From positions 248,001 to 312,000 of the forward strand of contig NZ_QTSZ01000017.1 of NCBI RefSeq assembly GCF_003730295.1: a stretch of DNA of 64,000 bases. The letters are read 5' to 3'. Position 1 is the first letter of the stretch; the number at the start of each line of letters is the position of its first letter. Both the position numbers and the translations under genes were made by a program. Of the stretch, positions 54,646 through 63,980 are shown piece after piece. This DNA is from Ornithinibacillus gellani. Its GTDB lineage: Bacteria; Bacillota; Bacilli; Bacillales; Amphibacillaceae. A model generated the notes under the pieces. It was not told where the DNA came from and made no database searches. It worked only from the letters and a program-made list of their open reading frames with translations.

Positions 54646-54815
54646 GTACAGTCCTATTGTGGTTATTTTTGCTTGGAACTTTTCTGTATGGACTTCGTTT
54701 CGCCATTGTCTTATGGAGGGATCAAAACAAGTTGGGTGCTATTGTAGTCATCTTAATAGCAATTGCTATCGTCATAGCTCCTTTTTTATCCGGGTTAAGA
54801 AATTACTTGATTTGA
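54642..54815 (+). CDS. 57-aa two-helix protein, putative D subunit of the germinant receptor
   Basis: ATG 54642 overlaps the C-subunit stop as ATGA. The protein MSTVLLWLFLLGTFLYGLRF then AIVLWRDQNKLGAIVVILIA has two membrane helices joined by a short charged turn. Small two-helix D-subunit proteins of 55-75 aa are known at the 3' end of several Bacillus ger operons and modulate germination rate. This gene matches in size, topology and position. Too small for standard gene calls. Confidence 0.75.
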   Translation: MSTVLLWLFLLGTFLYGLRFAIVLWRDQNKLGAIVVILIAIAIVIAPFLSGLRNYLI

Positions 54816-54854
54816 ATGAAACCAAAACTGAGTAAATAATTTCTGTGTAGGTTC

Positions 54855-54898
54855 CATCCAGACCACCAGTTCATACACATTCAGCGTGGTCTGGATGA
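54855..54898. terminator. Terminator after the ger operon
   Basis: CATCCAGACCAC-(20 nt)-GTGGTCTGGATG, perfect 12-bp stem. No T run follows on the plus strand, so it may be partial or serve mainly as an mRNA end block. Confidence 0.7.
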
Positions 54899-54914
54899 CA
54901 CCTATTTCATCAAA

Positions 54915-55388
54915 TTAGGTTTCTTTTCCCATTCCTTTCAAAAATTGAAGAAGCATCGTTATACCACGGTTCACTTCAGGATCACGAAATGTTTTAATTA
55001 AACCAGTAAAAGTTGTTTTCTCATCTACCTCCGTGTCTAACGCCTCTATCATTCCTTGATTTATTTTTTCAGTAAATTCCTGTAGCATTTCCATATCCAA
55101 TGCACCTAAAAGAAAGAATATATTGCTTATATTTTCCAATGATCCAGCATACTGTGGTTTATTTAATTCTGTTATTATATTTTTCATTGCTGCTTTGCGC
55201 TGTTTGATCATCGCTTCGGCAATGTCCAATAAACCGCTTTCCTCCAGTGCTGCCATCATATCAATCGATTGAAGCACTGTCGATTTATGCTCACTTAATG
55301 CTGCTTGAATTTCCTGCAAATTCTGTTCGATTATCATCTCTTTTGGTGTTTCCTGATAACGTATGGTCGAGATTGGTTTAGCCATCAT
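54915..55388 (-). CDS. DUF1641 protein, formate dehydrogenase partner (YrhD-like)
   Basis: A 157-aa soluble helical protein: [20 protein letters not shown] at the start, then [20 protein letters not shown] and [20 protein letters not shown], which is the DUF1641 core. In B. subtilis its relative yrhD follows the formate dehydrogenase gene yrhE, the same order as here. The start (ATG 55388 or 55385) overlaps the end of fdhF by about ten bases, so translation is coupled. Role not established; probably assembly or electron-transfer support. Confidence 0.9.
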   Translation of the reverse strand: MMAKPISTIRYQETPKEMIIEQNLQEIQAALSEHKSTVLQSIDMMAALEESGLLDIAEAMIKQRKAAMKNIITELNKPQYAGSLENISNIFFLLGALDMEMLQEFTEKINQGMIEALDTEVDEKTTFTGLIKTFRDPEVNRGITMLLQFLKGMGKET

Positions 55389-58323
55389 ACATCACCTCAT
55401 CCCCTGGAAATGTGTAATCTGTCCGATCCCATTTTCGTTCCACTTGGACTCCGACTTGTGGTTGACGGTGACCACGTCTATGATTATGCTTCGGCAACGG
55501 ACTTTTACCCTTTTTCGTCAGTATATCCATTTTAACCGCTACCTCTTTAAATGCTGGCGTATTTGTATCCTTATCCACGGAATTATCTGTCAGCAAATTA
55601 ATTGCTGCTTTGCCAACTGAATTTAGTGGTATATACAATGTCTTTCCTTGCACACGATCCGTAATATGAGCTGTTCCGATGACTTCCCCAGCTTTGGATG
55701 TCAGCTTGACCTCTGCTCCCTCTCTTAATCCACGTTCGGCTGCTAATTCGGGTGAAACCTCAATGAAGGAGGTCGGCATCTCCCTTAAGAGACCTGCAGA
55801 TTTAAAAGTCATATTTCCTTCATGAAAATGCTCTAATACCCGACCATTATTGACATGTAAGTCGTATACATCATCGGTATCATAATCATACTGAAAATCA
55901 AGACAATATAATGTCGCTTTATGATCTTCAAACGGAAATCCTTCACTATATAATAACGGCGTGTCTGTACCATCTGGGGCAACTGGCCACTGCAAGCTGT
56001 TATAGCCTTCCAATCGTTCATAGCATACTCCAGCAAACAGAGGTGTGAGAGATGCTGCTTCATCCATTATTTCTGATGGATGATCATACCCCCAGTTAAC
56101 TCCCATTTCCTCCGCTACATTTTGCAATATCATCCAGTCCGGACGTGCTTCTCCTTTTGGCTCCAATGCCTGATAAAGACGCTGTATTCTTCTTTCCGTA
56201 TTTGTGAACGTGCCCTCTTTTTCTAAACTGGGCACTGCCGGAAATATGACATCTGCATATTGCGCAGTTTCAGTTAAAAATAAGTCCTGAACAACGAAAA
56301 AATCCAACTTTTTTAAAGCTTCCCGAACATAATTAATATTGGCATCCACCATTCCGATATCTTCCCCTTTTACATATAAAGAGGTTACTTGGCCTTCATG
56401 AATGGCTCCAATCATCTCGTGATTATCCTTTCCAGGTGTTGTTGGCAATGTTGTATTCCATGCTTTCTCATAGCGTAACCTTACCTGCTCATCTTCAACC
56501 TTTTCATAGCCCGGAAAAAAGTTCGGCATACTGCCAAAATCACTGCAGCCCTGGACATTGTTATGCCCACGCAATGGATAAGCACCAGTACCATTACGCA
56601 TATAATTCCCGGTAATTAATAATAAGTTAGAAATTGCCGTACTCGTATCACTACCCAATTGATGTTGTGTAACGCCCATTGCCCAACAAATCGCAACCTT
56701 ATCCACTGAAGCGATTTCTTTCGCTACTTCTTTTAATTCTGTTTCTGGAATTCCAGTTATTTTTTCTGCATATGTCATCGTAAATGGTGCAAGACTTTCC
56801 TTGTAATTTTCCAGTCCATTGACCCATTGTTGAAGAAATGACTTATTTTCCCATCCTTGATCGATAATATATTTGGTTACCGCAGATAACCAAACCAAAT
56901 CTGTTCCGCTTTTCGGCGAATAAAATCGATTTGCACGGCTTGCCATTTCATGCTTACGAATATCAAAGACAAATAATTTTTGCCCATTCAACTTTTGTGA
57001 GCGCTTTATTCTAGAAGCTAAAACAGGATGGGATTCTGCCGTATTTGAGCCAATGGTAATGACCAATTCCGCGGATGCTATATCATCAATAGAACCTGAG
57101 TCTCCCCCATGTCCAACCGTTCGAAATAGCCCTTTTGTTGCTGGCGATTGGCAATAACGGGAGCAATTGTCTATGTTGTTCGTCCCGATCACCTGCCGGG
57201 CAAATTTTTGCATTAAATAAGATTCTTCATTGGTCGCTTTGGAAGAGGCAATAAATCCAAGTGAATCAGGACCCTTTTCTGCTTTAATTTCCTGAAACCG
57301 CTTGGCTACGAATGAAATGGCTTCCTCCCACTCCACTTCTTTAAAATACTCACCATCTCGAATCAGCGGTTTCCTTAAGCGTTCCTCGGAATTCACATAA
57401 TCCCATCCGAATTTCCCTTTCACACAGGTAGAAATACCATTAGCAGGTGAATCCTGCTGCGGTTCTATTTTTAAAATTTTACGATCCTTTGTCCAAACGT
57501 CAAATGTACAACCCACTCCACAATACGTACAAACGGTTTTGGTTTTTTTTATTTTTTCTTCCCGCATAGAAGCTTCTGTATCAGAAATGGCAAATAACGG
57601 ACCATATCCTGATTCCACCTTCTTCGTCAAATCAATCATCGATCTTAAAAGTCCTGGTTCTTGATCTGTCATAAATCCCGCTTCACCAATCATCGATTTT
57701 TCCATCAATGCATTGCAGGGACAAACGGTAACACATTGGCCGCAGCTTACACAAGATGATTGATCAATTGGCACATCCTCATCCCATACAACTCGTGGTT
57801 GCTCCCTTTCCCAATCTATTAACAAAGTTTCATTCACTTGAACATCCTGACATACCTCAACACAACGACCGCAAAGAATACATTGATCCGGATCGTACCG
57901 ATAAAATGCTCCGGAATGATCTACCTCATACGGCTTTGACTGAAATGGACGAGATTGTGTTTCCAGACCGAATGCGGCAACCGTATTATGAATCTCACAG
58001 GAACCATTGTTGTAGTCGCATACGGTACAATATAACTCATGTTTTTCCAGAATTCTATCCAGTGCTTCCTTTTGAGCCTGTTCTACGTTATGTAGCTTTG
58101 TTTGTACTTGCATACCAGCTTCAACGGTTGTACCACAGGCGCGTTGTAATACCCCATTCACCTCAACAATACACGTATCACATGTCTGAATTGGTCCAAG
58201 TGATTCGTTATAACAAATTTGTGGAACAAATATCTCTGCTATGTTCATGACATCCACCAAAGGTTGCCCTTCTTCTGCAAGCAGTTCTTCTCCATCCACG
58301 GTTATAACAAGATGCTCCTGCAC
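55378..58323 (-). CDS. fdhF: Formate dehydrogenase alpha subunit (Mo/W-bisMGD)
   Basis: A 981-aa cytosolic enzyme from GTG 58323 (GGGAGGGG just upstream; earlier in-frame Met codons lie before that site). Order: 2Fe-2S ferredoxin-like domain ([20 protein letters not shown]), a His/Cys cluster region, two 4Fe-4S motifs ([25 protein letters not shown]), then the molybdopterin oxidoreductase domain with 4Fe-4S motif CTYCGVGC and the metal-ligand Cys in [10 protein letters not shown], so no selenocysteine is used. The C-terminal dinucleotide-binding domain follows. It oxidises formate to CO2 and needs Moco from moaA/moeA. Confidence 0.95.
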   Translation of the reverse strand: MQEHLVITVDGEELLAEEGQPLVDVMNIAEIFVPQICYNESLGPIQTCDTCIVEVNGVLQRACGTTVEAGMQVQTKLHNVEQAQKEALDRILEKHELYCTVCDYNNGSCEIHNTVAAFGLETQSRPFQSKPYEVDHSGAFYRYDPDQCILCGRCVEVCQDVQVNETLLIDWEREQPRVVWDEDVPIDQSSCVSCGQCVTVCPCNALMEKSMIGEAGFMTDQEPGLLRSMIDLTKKVESGYGPLFAISDTEASMREEKIKKTKTVCTYCGVGCTFDVWTKDRKILKIEPQQDSPANGISTCVKGKFGWDYVNSEERLRKPLIRDGEYFKEVEWEEAISFVAKRFQEIKAEKGPDSLGFIASSKATNEESYLMQKFARQVIGTNNIDNCSRYCQSPATKGLFRTVGHGGDSGSIDDIASAELVITIGSNTAESHPVLASRIKRSQKLNGQKLFVFDIRKHEMASRANRFYSPKSGTDLVWLSAVTKYIIDQGWENKSFLQQWVNGLENYKESLAPFTMTYAEKITGIPETELKEVAKEIASVDKVAICWAMGVTQHQLGSDTSTAISNLLLITGNYMRNGTGAYPLRGHNNVQGCSDFGSMPNFFPGYEKVEDEQVRLRYEKAWNTTLPTTPGKDNHEMIGAIHEGQVTSLYVKGEDIGMVDANINYVREALKKLDFFVVQDLFLTETAQYADVIFPAVPSLEKEGTFTNTERRIQRLYQALEPKGEARPDWMILQNVAEEMGVNWGYDHPSEIMDEAASLTPLFAGVCYERLEGYNSLQWPVAPDGTDTPLLYSEGFPFEDHKATLYCLDFQYDYDTDDVYDLHVNNGRVLEHFHEGNMTFKSAGLLREMPTSFIEVSPELAAERGLREGAEVKLTSKAGEVIGTAHITDRVQGKTLYIPLNSVGKAAINLLTDNSVDKDTNTPAFKEVAVKMDILTKKGKSPLPKHNHRRGHRQPQVGVQVERKWDRTDYTFPGDEVMYDG

Positions 58324-58481
58324 CAAAACCCCTCCCTCATATAGTTTTATCATCTATATGACCTTGTTCCCTTGAATAGTCCAGTCTAAAACCACTTTAA
58401 TCAGGAAGGCGATGAAATTGATTTAAAAACACAAAATCTTCAGTTCAATGGTAGTGCTATTCACAATCTTTATAAAAAAAA

Positions 58482-58513
58482 CAATCCGAAAGGCGACTTG
58501 CCCTCCAGATTGT
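58482..58513 (-). terminator. Terminator of thiT
   Basis: Minus strand CAATCTGGAGGGC-AAGT-CGCCTTTCGGATTG followed by TTTTTTT. Confidence 0.8.
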
Positions 58514-58536
58514 GATGAGTGAGCGGAAACCACATT

Positions 58537-59112
58537 TTATGAAGTTGCTGCGCCAAGTAATGTTCTTGGCTGTTTGTAAAATAAAAAGAAAACCAGAACC
58601 GTGCATAATACGAAAGATGGCAGCATGTAAGAACCGTTGTATAAGAAGGAATACAACCATACTTTCTGTCCTTCCGGTGCAAAATGTCCCCAGAATACAA
58701 TTCCGGCATAAAAATGTGCTAGAAAACGGAATGACGTGCCAATTAATACGCCGAGCATCACATACATGAAAGCTAAATTGGATTTTCCATCTTTCAGTGC
58801 GCGTTGCAATGGCTTAGCAAATATACCTGCCAATCCCAATAACGTAAACGCAAAGCCATACTCAATTAGGCCTTGCAAAGGTGTTAATATGCTGGCACCA
58901 AAGGCAATTTGTAATAGCCCCCAAAGTAAACCAGAAAGCAAGCCACCTTTAATTCCCCAACGAAAAGCCACGATGAAAACAGGAATCATGGCGAAGGAAA
59001 CGGATCCACCATTGGGCCATACTTTAAAAGCGATCGGTAAAATATCCAATACAAGTGCTAACGCTGTAAAGATAGCTACTTCTATTAAAAATAATGTTCG
59101 ATTGGAACGCAT
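58537..59112 (-). CDS. thiT: Thiamine ECF transporter S-component ThiT
   Basis: A 191-aa membrane protein with six helices: LIEVAIFTALALVLDILPIA, the GGSVSFAMIPVFIVAFRWGI loop that is the ThiT hallmark, LLSGLLWGLLQIAFG, and FLAHFYAGIVFWGHFAPEGQ (aromatic residues that contact thiamine). It binds thiamine at low concentration and works with a shared EcfAA'T module encoded elsewhere. A TPP riboswitch precedes it, so uptake is shut off when TPP is ample. GGGGGGAGTAGGGAGT before ATG 59112. The C-terminal tail KQPRTLLGAATS is cytosolic. Confidence 0.95.
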   Translation of the reverse strand: MRSNRTLFLIEVAIFTALALVLDILPIAFKVWPNGGSVSFAMIPVFIVAFRWGIKGGLLSGLLWGLLQIAFGASILTPLQGLIEYGFAFTLLGLAGIFAKPLQRALKDGKSNLAFMYVMLGVLIGTSFRFLAHFYAGIVFWGHFAPEGQKVWLYSFLYNGSYMLPSFVLCTVLVFFLFYKQPRTLLGAATS

Positions 59113-59223
59113 ACTCCCTACTCCCCCCTTGAAGCAATATTTTTACACACAAAAAAAGCAATGCCAAAGGGAAGCTTCCTGATGGGGGAATCCGCTCACA
59201 TTACTTTATTTCCATCAAAAAAG

Positions 59224-59313
59224 CCACATCCCTACGCTAGTATTAACTAACAGGTTCAAAGGGTAAGAACATGATACATGTTCACTCTCAGCCAAAGGCT
59301 CCCCCTGCAGGCT
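59224..59313 (-). promoter_or_regulatory. TPP riboswitch (THI box) controlling thiT
   Basis: Minus strand GGGGGAGCC ... GGCTGAGAG ... ACCCTTTGAACCTGTTAGTT and AATACTAGCGTAGGGATGTG: the conserved thi-box core with the CTGAGA and ACCTGATC-like (here ACCTGTTAGTTAATACTAGCG) segments. It lies about 110 bp before thiT. TPP binding is expected to lower thiT expression. Confidence 0.95.
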
Positions 59314-59413
59314 TCATTTTCACTTTTTTTGCTATTCTTATTGTATCATAGTTCACTTGGTGCTGCTATCATTCTTGCAATCTAGTTCGGACTCTATATA
59401 TTGTCAGCAACTT

Positions 59414-61201
59414 TTACAATGCCAAAAACTCCTCTACGTCATTCACGCAAACAGAAATTGCGTTTTCCCAAAATGCTTGCTTTGTTAGATCTACTTGTAG
59501 ATGTTTCTTTGCCAACGCTTCGACAGTCATACTCCCTGTATCTCTTAGTAAAGCAATATATTTGTCTTCAAAGCTGCCTTCTTGTTGAAGTGCATAGGCA
59601 TAGATTCCTTGACTAAATAAGTACCCAAATGTGTAAGGGAAATTATAAAATGGGACACCCGTAATATGAAAATGAAGTTTAGATGACCAGAAGTGCGCAT
59701 CATATTCCTGAAGCGCATCACAATAAGCTTCTTTTTGAGCTTCAACCATCAGTTTATTTAATCTATCGACAGGAACCATACCTTTTTTTCTTTCTTCATA
59801 AAACCGCTGTTCAAACAAGAAACGTGCATGAATATTCATAAAGAAAGCAATGCTACGCTGGATTTTATCCTCCAATAAGGTCTGTTTCTCTTCCTTCGTA
59901 TTGGCGAGCTGTATGGAAGCATTTGCAACAATGGTTTCTGCAAATGTGGAAGCTGTTTCAGCAACATTCATGGCATAGCCTTGATTCAGTCCATGAACAT
60001 CATTCATTACATGCTGATGATAAGCATGACCTAATTCATGTGCCAAGGTTGCAATATTTGAAGTGGTACCGGAATAGGTCATAAATATTCGAGTTTGCTC
60101 GGCATTTGGAAAACTTGTGCAAAAGCCTCCAGGCCGTTTCCCAGCACGGTCTTCCGCTTCAATCCATCTATTCTCAAATGCCATCTTTGCAAAGTCTGCC
60201 ATTTTCGGACTGAATTTACGAAAATGACTCATAATGAATTGAGCACCTTCCGTATAATCAACTGTTTTTGCCTCTTTCGATATCGGAGCCCCAATGTCAT
60301 ACATACTAAGTTTTTCTAAGCCAAGTAACTCCGCTTTTCGCTGAAGAAACTGCATAAATGGTTTTTTATGATTAGAAATCACACTCCACATGGCATCTAA
60401 TGTTTCCTGTTCCATACGATTGATAGCCAACGGTTCTTTTAGTACTGAATCCCAGCCCCGATGCTTATAGGTTTGCAATCTGAAGCCGGCTAGATGATTT
60501 AGTGTCTGTGAAAAAAAGTCTGCATGCTCAGTCCATGATTTCTCCAATTGTTTTGCAACATGCTGCCGTACATTCCGATCAGGGCTACTCAACTTATTCG
60601 ATGCTTGACCAACAGAATAGGTTTTTACCTCTTCTGCTTCTTCCACACGTACTGTCATACTCCCCACTATGGCATCATACATTTGACCCCAGGCATGGTA
60701 GCCATCTACCGCTAGATCATTTAATAACATTTCCTGTTCCATATCTAGTAGTTCATGGACCTTATTACGTTGCTCTGTCAAGACAAATGCTAATTCCTTC
60801 AATGAAGGCTCAGCCATTAAATAATCCCAATCTTCCTTTGATATTGCTGCTAATTTCTGTTTAAAATTAGTTTGTACACCATCCATTTTTGCCTTTAATT
60901 CACTTCTTTTACTTACCAAAACCTTTGCATATGTATCATGTACATTTTGGGCACTTAAGCAGCTAATATATGCAAAAGCATCTCTAAGCTGTTTCATCGT
61001 TTCTTCAAGCTGATTAATAATCGTAATGAATTGATCCGTCTGACTTCGCACACATAAAGGTTCGAACTCACCGTTCATTTTCTCTAACTTCTCCATTCCT
61101 GCTCGAACCCTCTTTAAGTGTGCTTCAAATTGCTCTGACTCACTTCCGCCCGGAAAAATACTTTCCAAATCCCACACAGGATTATATGCAATTTCATTCA
61201 T
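59414..61201 (-). CDS. pepF: Oligoendopeptidase F (M3 family)
   Basis: A 595-aa cytosolic zinc metallopeptidase. The HExxH motif is in TLAHELGHAYHQHVMND, with the third ligand Glu about 25 residues on (NVAETASTFAET). The N-terminal helical PepF domain (WDLESIFPGGSESEQFEAHL) and the C-terminal blocks (YNFPYTFGYLFSQGIYAYAL) are typical. ATG 61201 is preferred, with GGAGG 9 nt upstream; an upstream in-frame TTG overlaps that site. It cleaves peptides of about 7-17 residues. Stands alone. Confidence 0.95.
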   Translation of the reverse strand: MNEIAYNPVWDLESIFPGGSESEQFEAHLKRVRAGMEKLEKMNGEFEPLCVRSQTDQFITIINQLEETMKQLRDAFAYISCLSAQNVHDTYAKVLVSKRSELKAKMDGVQTNFKQKLAAISKEDWDYLMAEPSLKELAFVLTEQRNKVHELLDMEQEMLLNDLAVDGYHAWGQMYDAIVGSMTVRVEEAEEVKTYSVGQASNKLSSPDRNVRQHVAKQLEKSWTEHADFFSQTLNHLAGFRLQTYKHRGWDSVLKEPLAINRMEQETLDAMWSVISNHKKPFMQFLQRKAELLGLEKLSMYDIGAPISKEAKTVDYTEGAQFIMSHFRKFSPKMADFAKMAFENRWIEAEDRAGKRPGGFCTSFPNAEQTRIFMTYSGTTSNIATLAHELGHAYHQHVMNDVHGLNQGYAMNVAETASTFAETIVANASIQLANTKEEKQTLLEDKIQRSIAFFMNIHARFLFEQRFYEERKKGMVPVDRLNKLMVEAQKEAYCDALQEYDAHFWSSKLHFHITGVPFYNFPYTFGYLFSQGIYAYALQQEGSFEDKYIALLRDTGSMTVEALAKKHLQVDLTKQAFWENAISVCVNDVEEFLAL

Positions 61202-61341
61202 GCCATTATCCTCCAATTCAATCGTTTATCCTCATTATAACGGTTCACCAATGGATTACAATTGTACAAGGTTGGGAAATATAGAACAAGTCAGAATAAA
61301 ATATAATCTGTTTGAAAACAATGAACTAAATATCGCAAATT

Positions 61342-62193
61342 TCAATGAAAAGTTGCGCCTGTATTTGGGTGCGCATAAATTTGTACCCTGCCGAAATCTC
61401 TTGTATGAATGATATATACATGTGGCAGCGTTTTATCGATAATTTGATATTGAAGACCACCAAATTTGCCGGGACGGAGAAAGCCAATTTCATTTCCTTT
61501 CACAGGTTGTTTATTTGGTGGATAGACGCGCCAGCGAAGGACATGTCTTGGTAGATGAAGAAAAGACTTTATTTCAGATCTCTCTGAATCCAAAACTTCT
61601 AATAATGAAGCTTCCTTTTTCACAGAGGATTTGGGCATCTCATACGGATGCTTCATAAAAAGACAAAAACCTCGTATAACCGCCTCTGCATATTGTAGGT
61701 GATTATCCTTTAACTGCGCGACATCATCCAGTGGTGAATCAGCAAATCCATATTCAATAATAAGCGTTCGAACGTTCCCCGTCAGACGATGCATAAAATA
61801 ATAATCTAAACTTTGAATGTCTGGAAGGGTTCTTGTGAATGTTCTGCGCACGTTTTGTCCTGTACGTTTGATTTCAACCGCAATGATGTCAGCCAGCTCT
61901 TTTCCCCCATGTATGGAGTGAATGATTTCTGCACCGTCCCCCCCACCTGCATTGATATGATTTGATAGACAAAATTGTGCACCGCTATCACGAACTAATT
62001 TTGCACGGTTTCCTGAAGAAATGGTCTCATCCTCATATCGGGTCAGCGCTGCAGAAATTCCTAATTGTTTACATCGTTCAAATTGATAACGTGATATACC
62101 CAAACACATATCCTTCTCCTTCCAAAGGTGATTACTTCCTCCCCCTGAATCTGCCCCACCATGACCAGCATCAATTATTAATAATGGTTTCAA
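61342..62193 (-). CDS. N-acetylmuramoyl-L-alanine amidase (Amidase_3), endolysin-like
   Basis: A 283-aa zinc amidase with no signal peptide. Catalytic domain 1-180: His11 (DAGHGG), Glu26 (KEKD), His79 (SNHINAGGG) and Glu147 (IIEYGF). The C-terminal part (about 200-283; VYPPNKQPVKGNEIGFLRPG, FGGLQYQIIDKTLPHVYIIH) looks like a wall-binding domain of phage endolysins. It cuts the lactyl-amide bond of peptidoglycan. No holin or phage gene is nearby, so it is either a domesticated lysin or a mother-cell lytic enzyme (CwlC type). GGGGAGGTAAGTGGATTG before ATG. Confidence 0.9.
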   Translation of the reverse strand: MKPLLIIDAGHGGADSGGGSNHLWKEKDMCLGISRYQFERCKQLGISAALTRYEDETISSGNRAKLVRDSGAQFCLSNHINAGGGDGAEIIHSIHGGKELADIIAVEIKRTGQNVRRTFTRTLPDIQSLDYYFMHRLTGNVRTLIIEYGFADSPLDDVAQLKDNHLQYAEAVIRGFCLFMKHPYEMPKSSVKKEASLLEVLDSERSEIKSFLHLPRHVLRWRVYPPNKQPVKGNEIGFLRPGKFGGLQYQIIDKTLPHVYIIHTRDFGRVQIYAHPNTGATFH

Positions 62194-62283
62194 TCCACTT
62201 ACCTCCCCATTTATTTGTCATACATACAATCGAAAAAAAGTTATGATTGGTAGCAAAATGGGTAATATATATTCACCGTCTTC

Positions 62284-62312
62284 TTGACAATGTTAATTTA
62301 TTATTTTATACT
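62284..62312 (+). promoter_or_regulatory. SigA promoter of yceI
   Basis: TTGACA (62284-62289), 17-nt spacer, TATACT (62307-62312), 54 bp before the yceI start. Consensus -35 with one -10 difference. Confidence 0.85.
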
Positions 62313-62365
62313 TAGTTACATTAAGTAAGCTATATATTTTTCATAATCTATGGAGGGATAAACAA

Positions 62366-62899
62366 ATGAGTAAAGTGAAATGGACAGTAGATGCAGGACA
62401 TAGTATGTTGGAGTTTTCTGTAAAGCATATGATGATTTCTCGAGTGAAAGGTGTATTTAACGACTTCGAAGCGAATATACTAGCTGACCCACAGGATTTA
62501 ACAGATGCAGAAATTGAATTCACTGTTGATTTAGGCAGCATTGATACACGTAAAAAAGATCGTGATGACCATCTACGCTCAGCTGATTTCTTTGATGTCG
62601 AAAATCACCCACAAATGAACTTTAAAGCTACAGATATTCAAAAGACATCTGAAAATGAATATGATGTTACTGGAGATATGACTATTCGTGGCACAACTAA
62701 ACCTGTAACCTTTAACATGACGTTTGAAGGACAGCATAAAGATCCTTGGGGAAATGAAGTAGCTGGATTCAGTGGACACGGAAAGTTAAACCGAAAAGAA
62801 TTTGGACTAACTTGGAATGCAACACTAGAAACAGGTGGCGTATTAGTTGGTGAGGATATCAACATTAACATTGAGATAGAAGCACATAAACAATCATAA
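62366..62899 (+). CDS. yceI: YceI family lipocalin-like protein
   Basis: A 177-aa protein with the full YceI fold pattern: WTVDAGHSMLEFSVKHMMIS, VKGVFNDFEANILADPQ, DDHLRSADFFDVENHPQMNF and GTTKPVTFNMTFEG, and the end GEDININIEIEAH. Members are beta-barrels that bind long isoprenoid-like lipids. No signal peptide is present, so this Gram-positive form is cytosolic, unlike the periplasmic E. coli YceI. GGAGGGATAAACA before ATG 62366; strong promoter and terminator define a single-gene unit. Confidence 0.95.
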   Translation: MSKVKWTVDAGHSMLEFSVKHMMISRVKGVFNDFEANILADPQDLTDAEIEFTVDLGSIDTRKKDRDDHLRSADFFDVENHPQMNFKATDIQKTSENEYDVTGDMTIRGTTKPVTFNMTFEGQHKDPWGNEVAGFSGHGKLNRKEFGLTWNATLETGGVLVGEDININIEIEAHKQS

Positions 62900-62948
62900 T
62901 ATACTTCTAAAAAGAAAGAGTCAGGGATAAATAAAACTCTCTGAAACA

Positions 62949-62992
62949 CAAAAGGAGCTTCAGTAAATTAATTTTTACTGGAACTCCTTTTC
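62949..62992 (+). terminator. Terminator of yceI
   Basis: AAAAGGAGCTTCAGTAAA-(7 nt)-TTTACTGGAACTCCTTTT followed by CATTTT. An 18-bp stem with one mismatch. Confidence 0.92.
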
Positions 62993-63068
62993 ATTTTACC
63001 TCATTAACTTCGTCACGCAAAAATCTGCCGCGCATTCCACGGTACTACTTCAACCAAGAACAAATCAT

Positions 63069-63980
63069 TTATCCATTTACGAGTTTCACTAATTTTTGTT
63101 CATATATACGCTTGTTTTTTTGGTCCTTTTTGCGTTCAAAATAGTCAATGACATCAATTAATGCATTTTCCAATAGCTGTCGATTATTCGTGCGTTCCAG
63201 CCATTGTATGGCAACTTCGAATTGCTTGGTAGCCTCTGCATGACGCGGCCGCTCCATATTTGCTAAACAAAATGCGTATTGCATTTGAATCATGCCCATT
63301 TCACGTGACGACGGGTGATGTATTTGATTAAATATCTGTATGGCTTCCTGATAATAAGGTACAGCCTCATCATAGGAAGGCGTTTCAAAATATAAATAAC
63401 CCATTTCAACCAATGCTTCTGCATGTGTACGGGTTCCTTCCAAAGTTGATTCTCCTATCCTTCCCAATGCTTCCTTTAAATACGTATGGACCAGCTCACT
63501 TTTTTGAAGAGATCCATATACTTTCGCTGTCTGTACAAGACCATTTATTTTTACATCCAATAGTTCCTCGCCAGCAAGCTCAATGGATTGATTTAAATAT
63601 TCAACAGCTTCTTCAAGCTTCCCGACTTCTACAGACAAGGAACCAATTTTAAATAACAGGTGTACCCGCATCTGTATATCGTCTGTATCTTGCTTCTCAT
63701 GATAAGCAAGTGCTTGTTTATAATATTTAATGGATCGAATGTATTTTTGTAATTGTTCTTCTGCACCAGCGAGCGCAATATATCCCCGTGCATATTGTTC
63801 TGCACCCGTATACTGCTCCTCATCTAGTCGCCGGATGGCCTCCGATAGAATTCTTCTAGCTAGCTTGAAATCAGTCATATAAGCTAATTCACCCAGAATA
63901 AGTAATTCATCACTGTCATGTGCATCAGGCTGCTCATATAATTGATTAATTAATATTGTAGCGGTTTTTAACTCATTCAT
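63069..63980 (-). CDS. Tetratricopeptide repeat protein, N-terminus uncertain
   Basis: A 303-aa helical protein with at least five TPR units: ARGYIALAGAEEQLQKYIRS, YYKQALAYHEKQDTDDIQMR, AVEYLNQSIELAGEELLDVK, ALVEMGYLYFETPSYDEAVP and EATKQFEVAIQWLERTNNRQ. TPR solenoids of this size in Bacillaceae act as scaffolds or as peptide-responsive regulators, but there is no HTH here. ATG 63980 lacks a good ribosome binding site and the frame is open to the window edge, so the true start may lie outside. Function unknown. Confidence 0.8.
   Translation of the reverse strand: MNELKTATILINQLYEQPDAHDSDELLILGELAYMTDFKLARRILSEAIRRLDEEQYTGAEQYARGYIALAGAEEQLQKYIRSIKYYKQALAYHEKQDTDDIQMRVHLLFKIGSLSVEVGKLEEAVEYLNQSIELAGEELLDVKINGLVQTAKVYGSLQKSELVHTYLKEALGRIGESTLEGTRTHAEALVEMGYLYFETPSYDEAVPYYQEAIQIFNQIHHPSSREMGMIQMQYAFCLANMERPRHAEATKQFEVAIQWLERTNNRQLLENALIDVIDYFERKKDQKNKRIYEQKLVKLVNG

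Noticed and set aside
55378-58323. Selenocysteine in formate dehydrogenase
   Set aside because: The metal-ligand codon is Cys (CSRYCQSPA) and no in-frame TGA or SECIS-like element was seen.
61342-62193. Prophage remnant around the amidase
   Set aside because: Neighbours pepF and yceI are housekeeping genes with their own promoters and terminators; no other phage gene is present.
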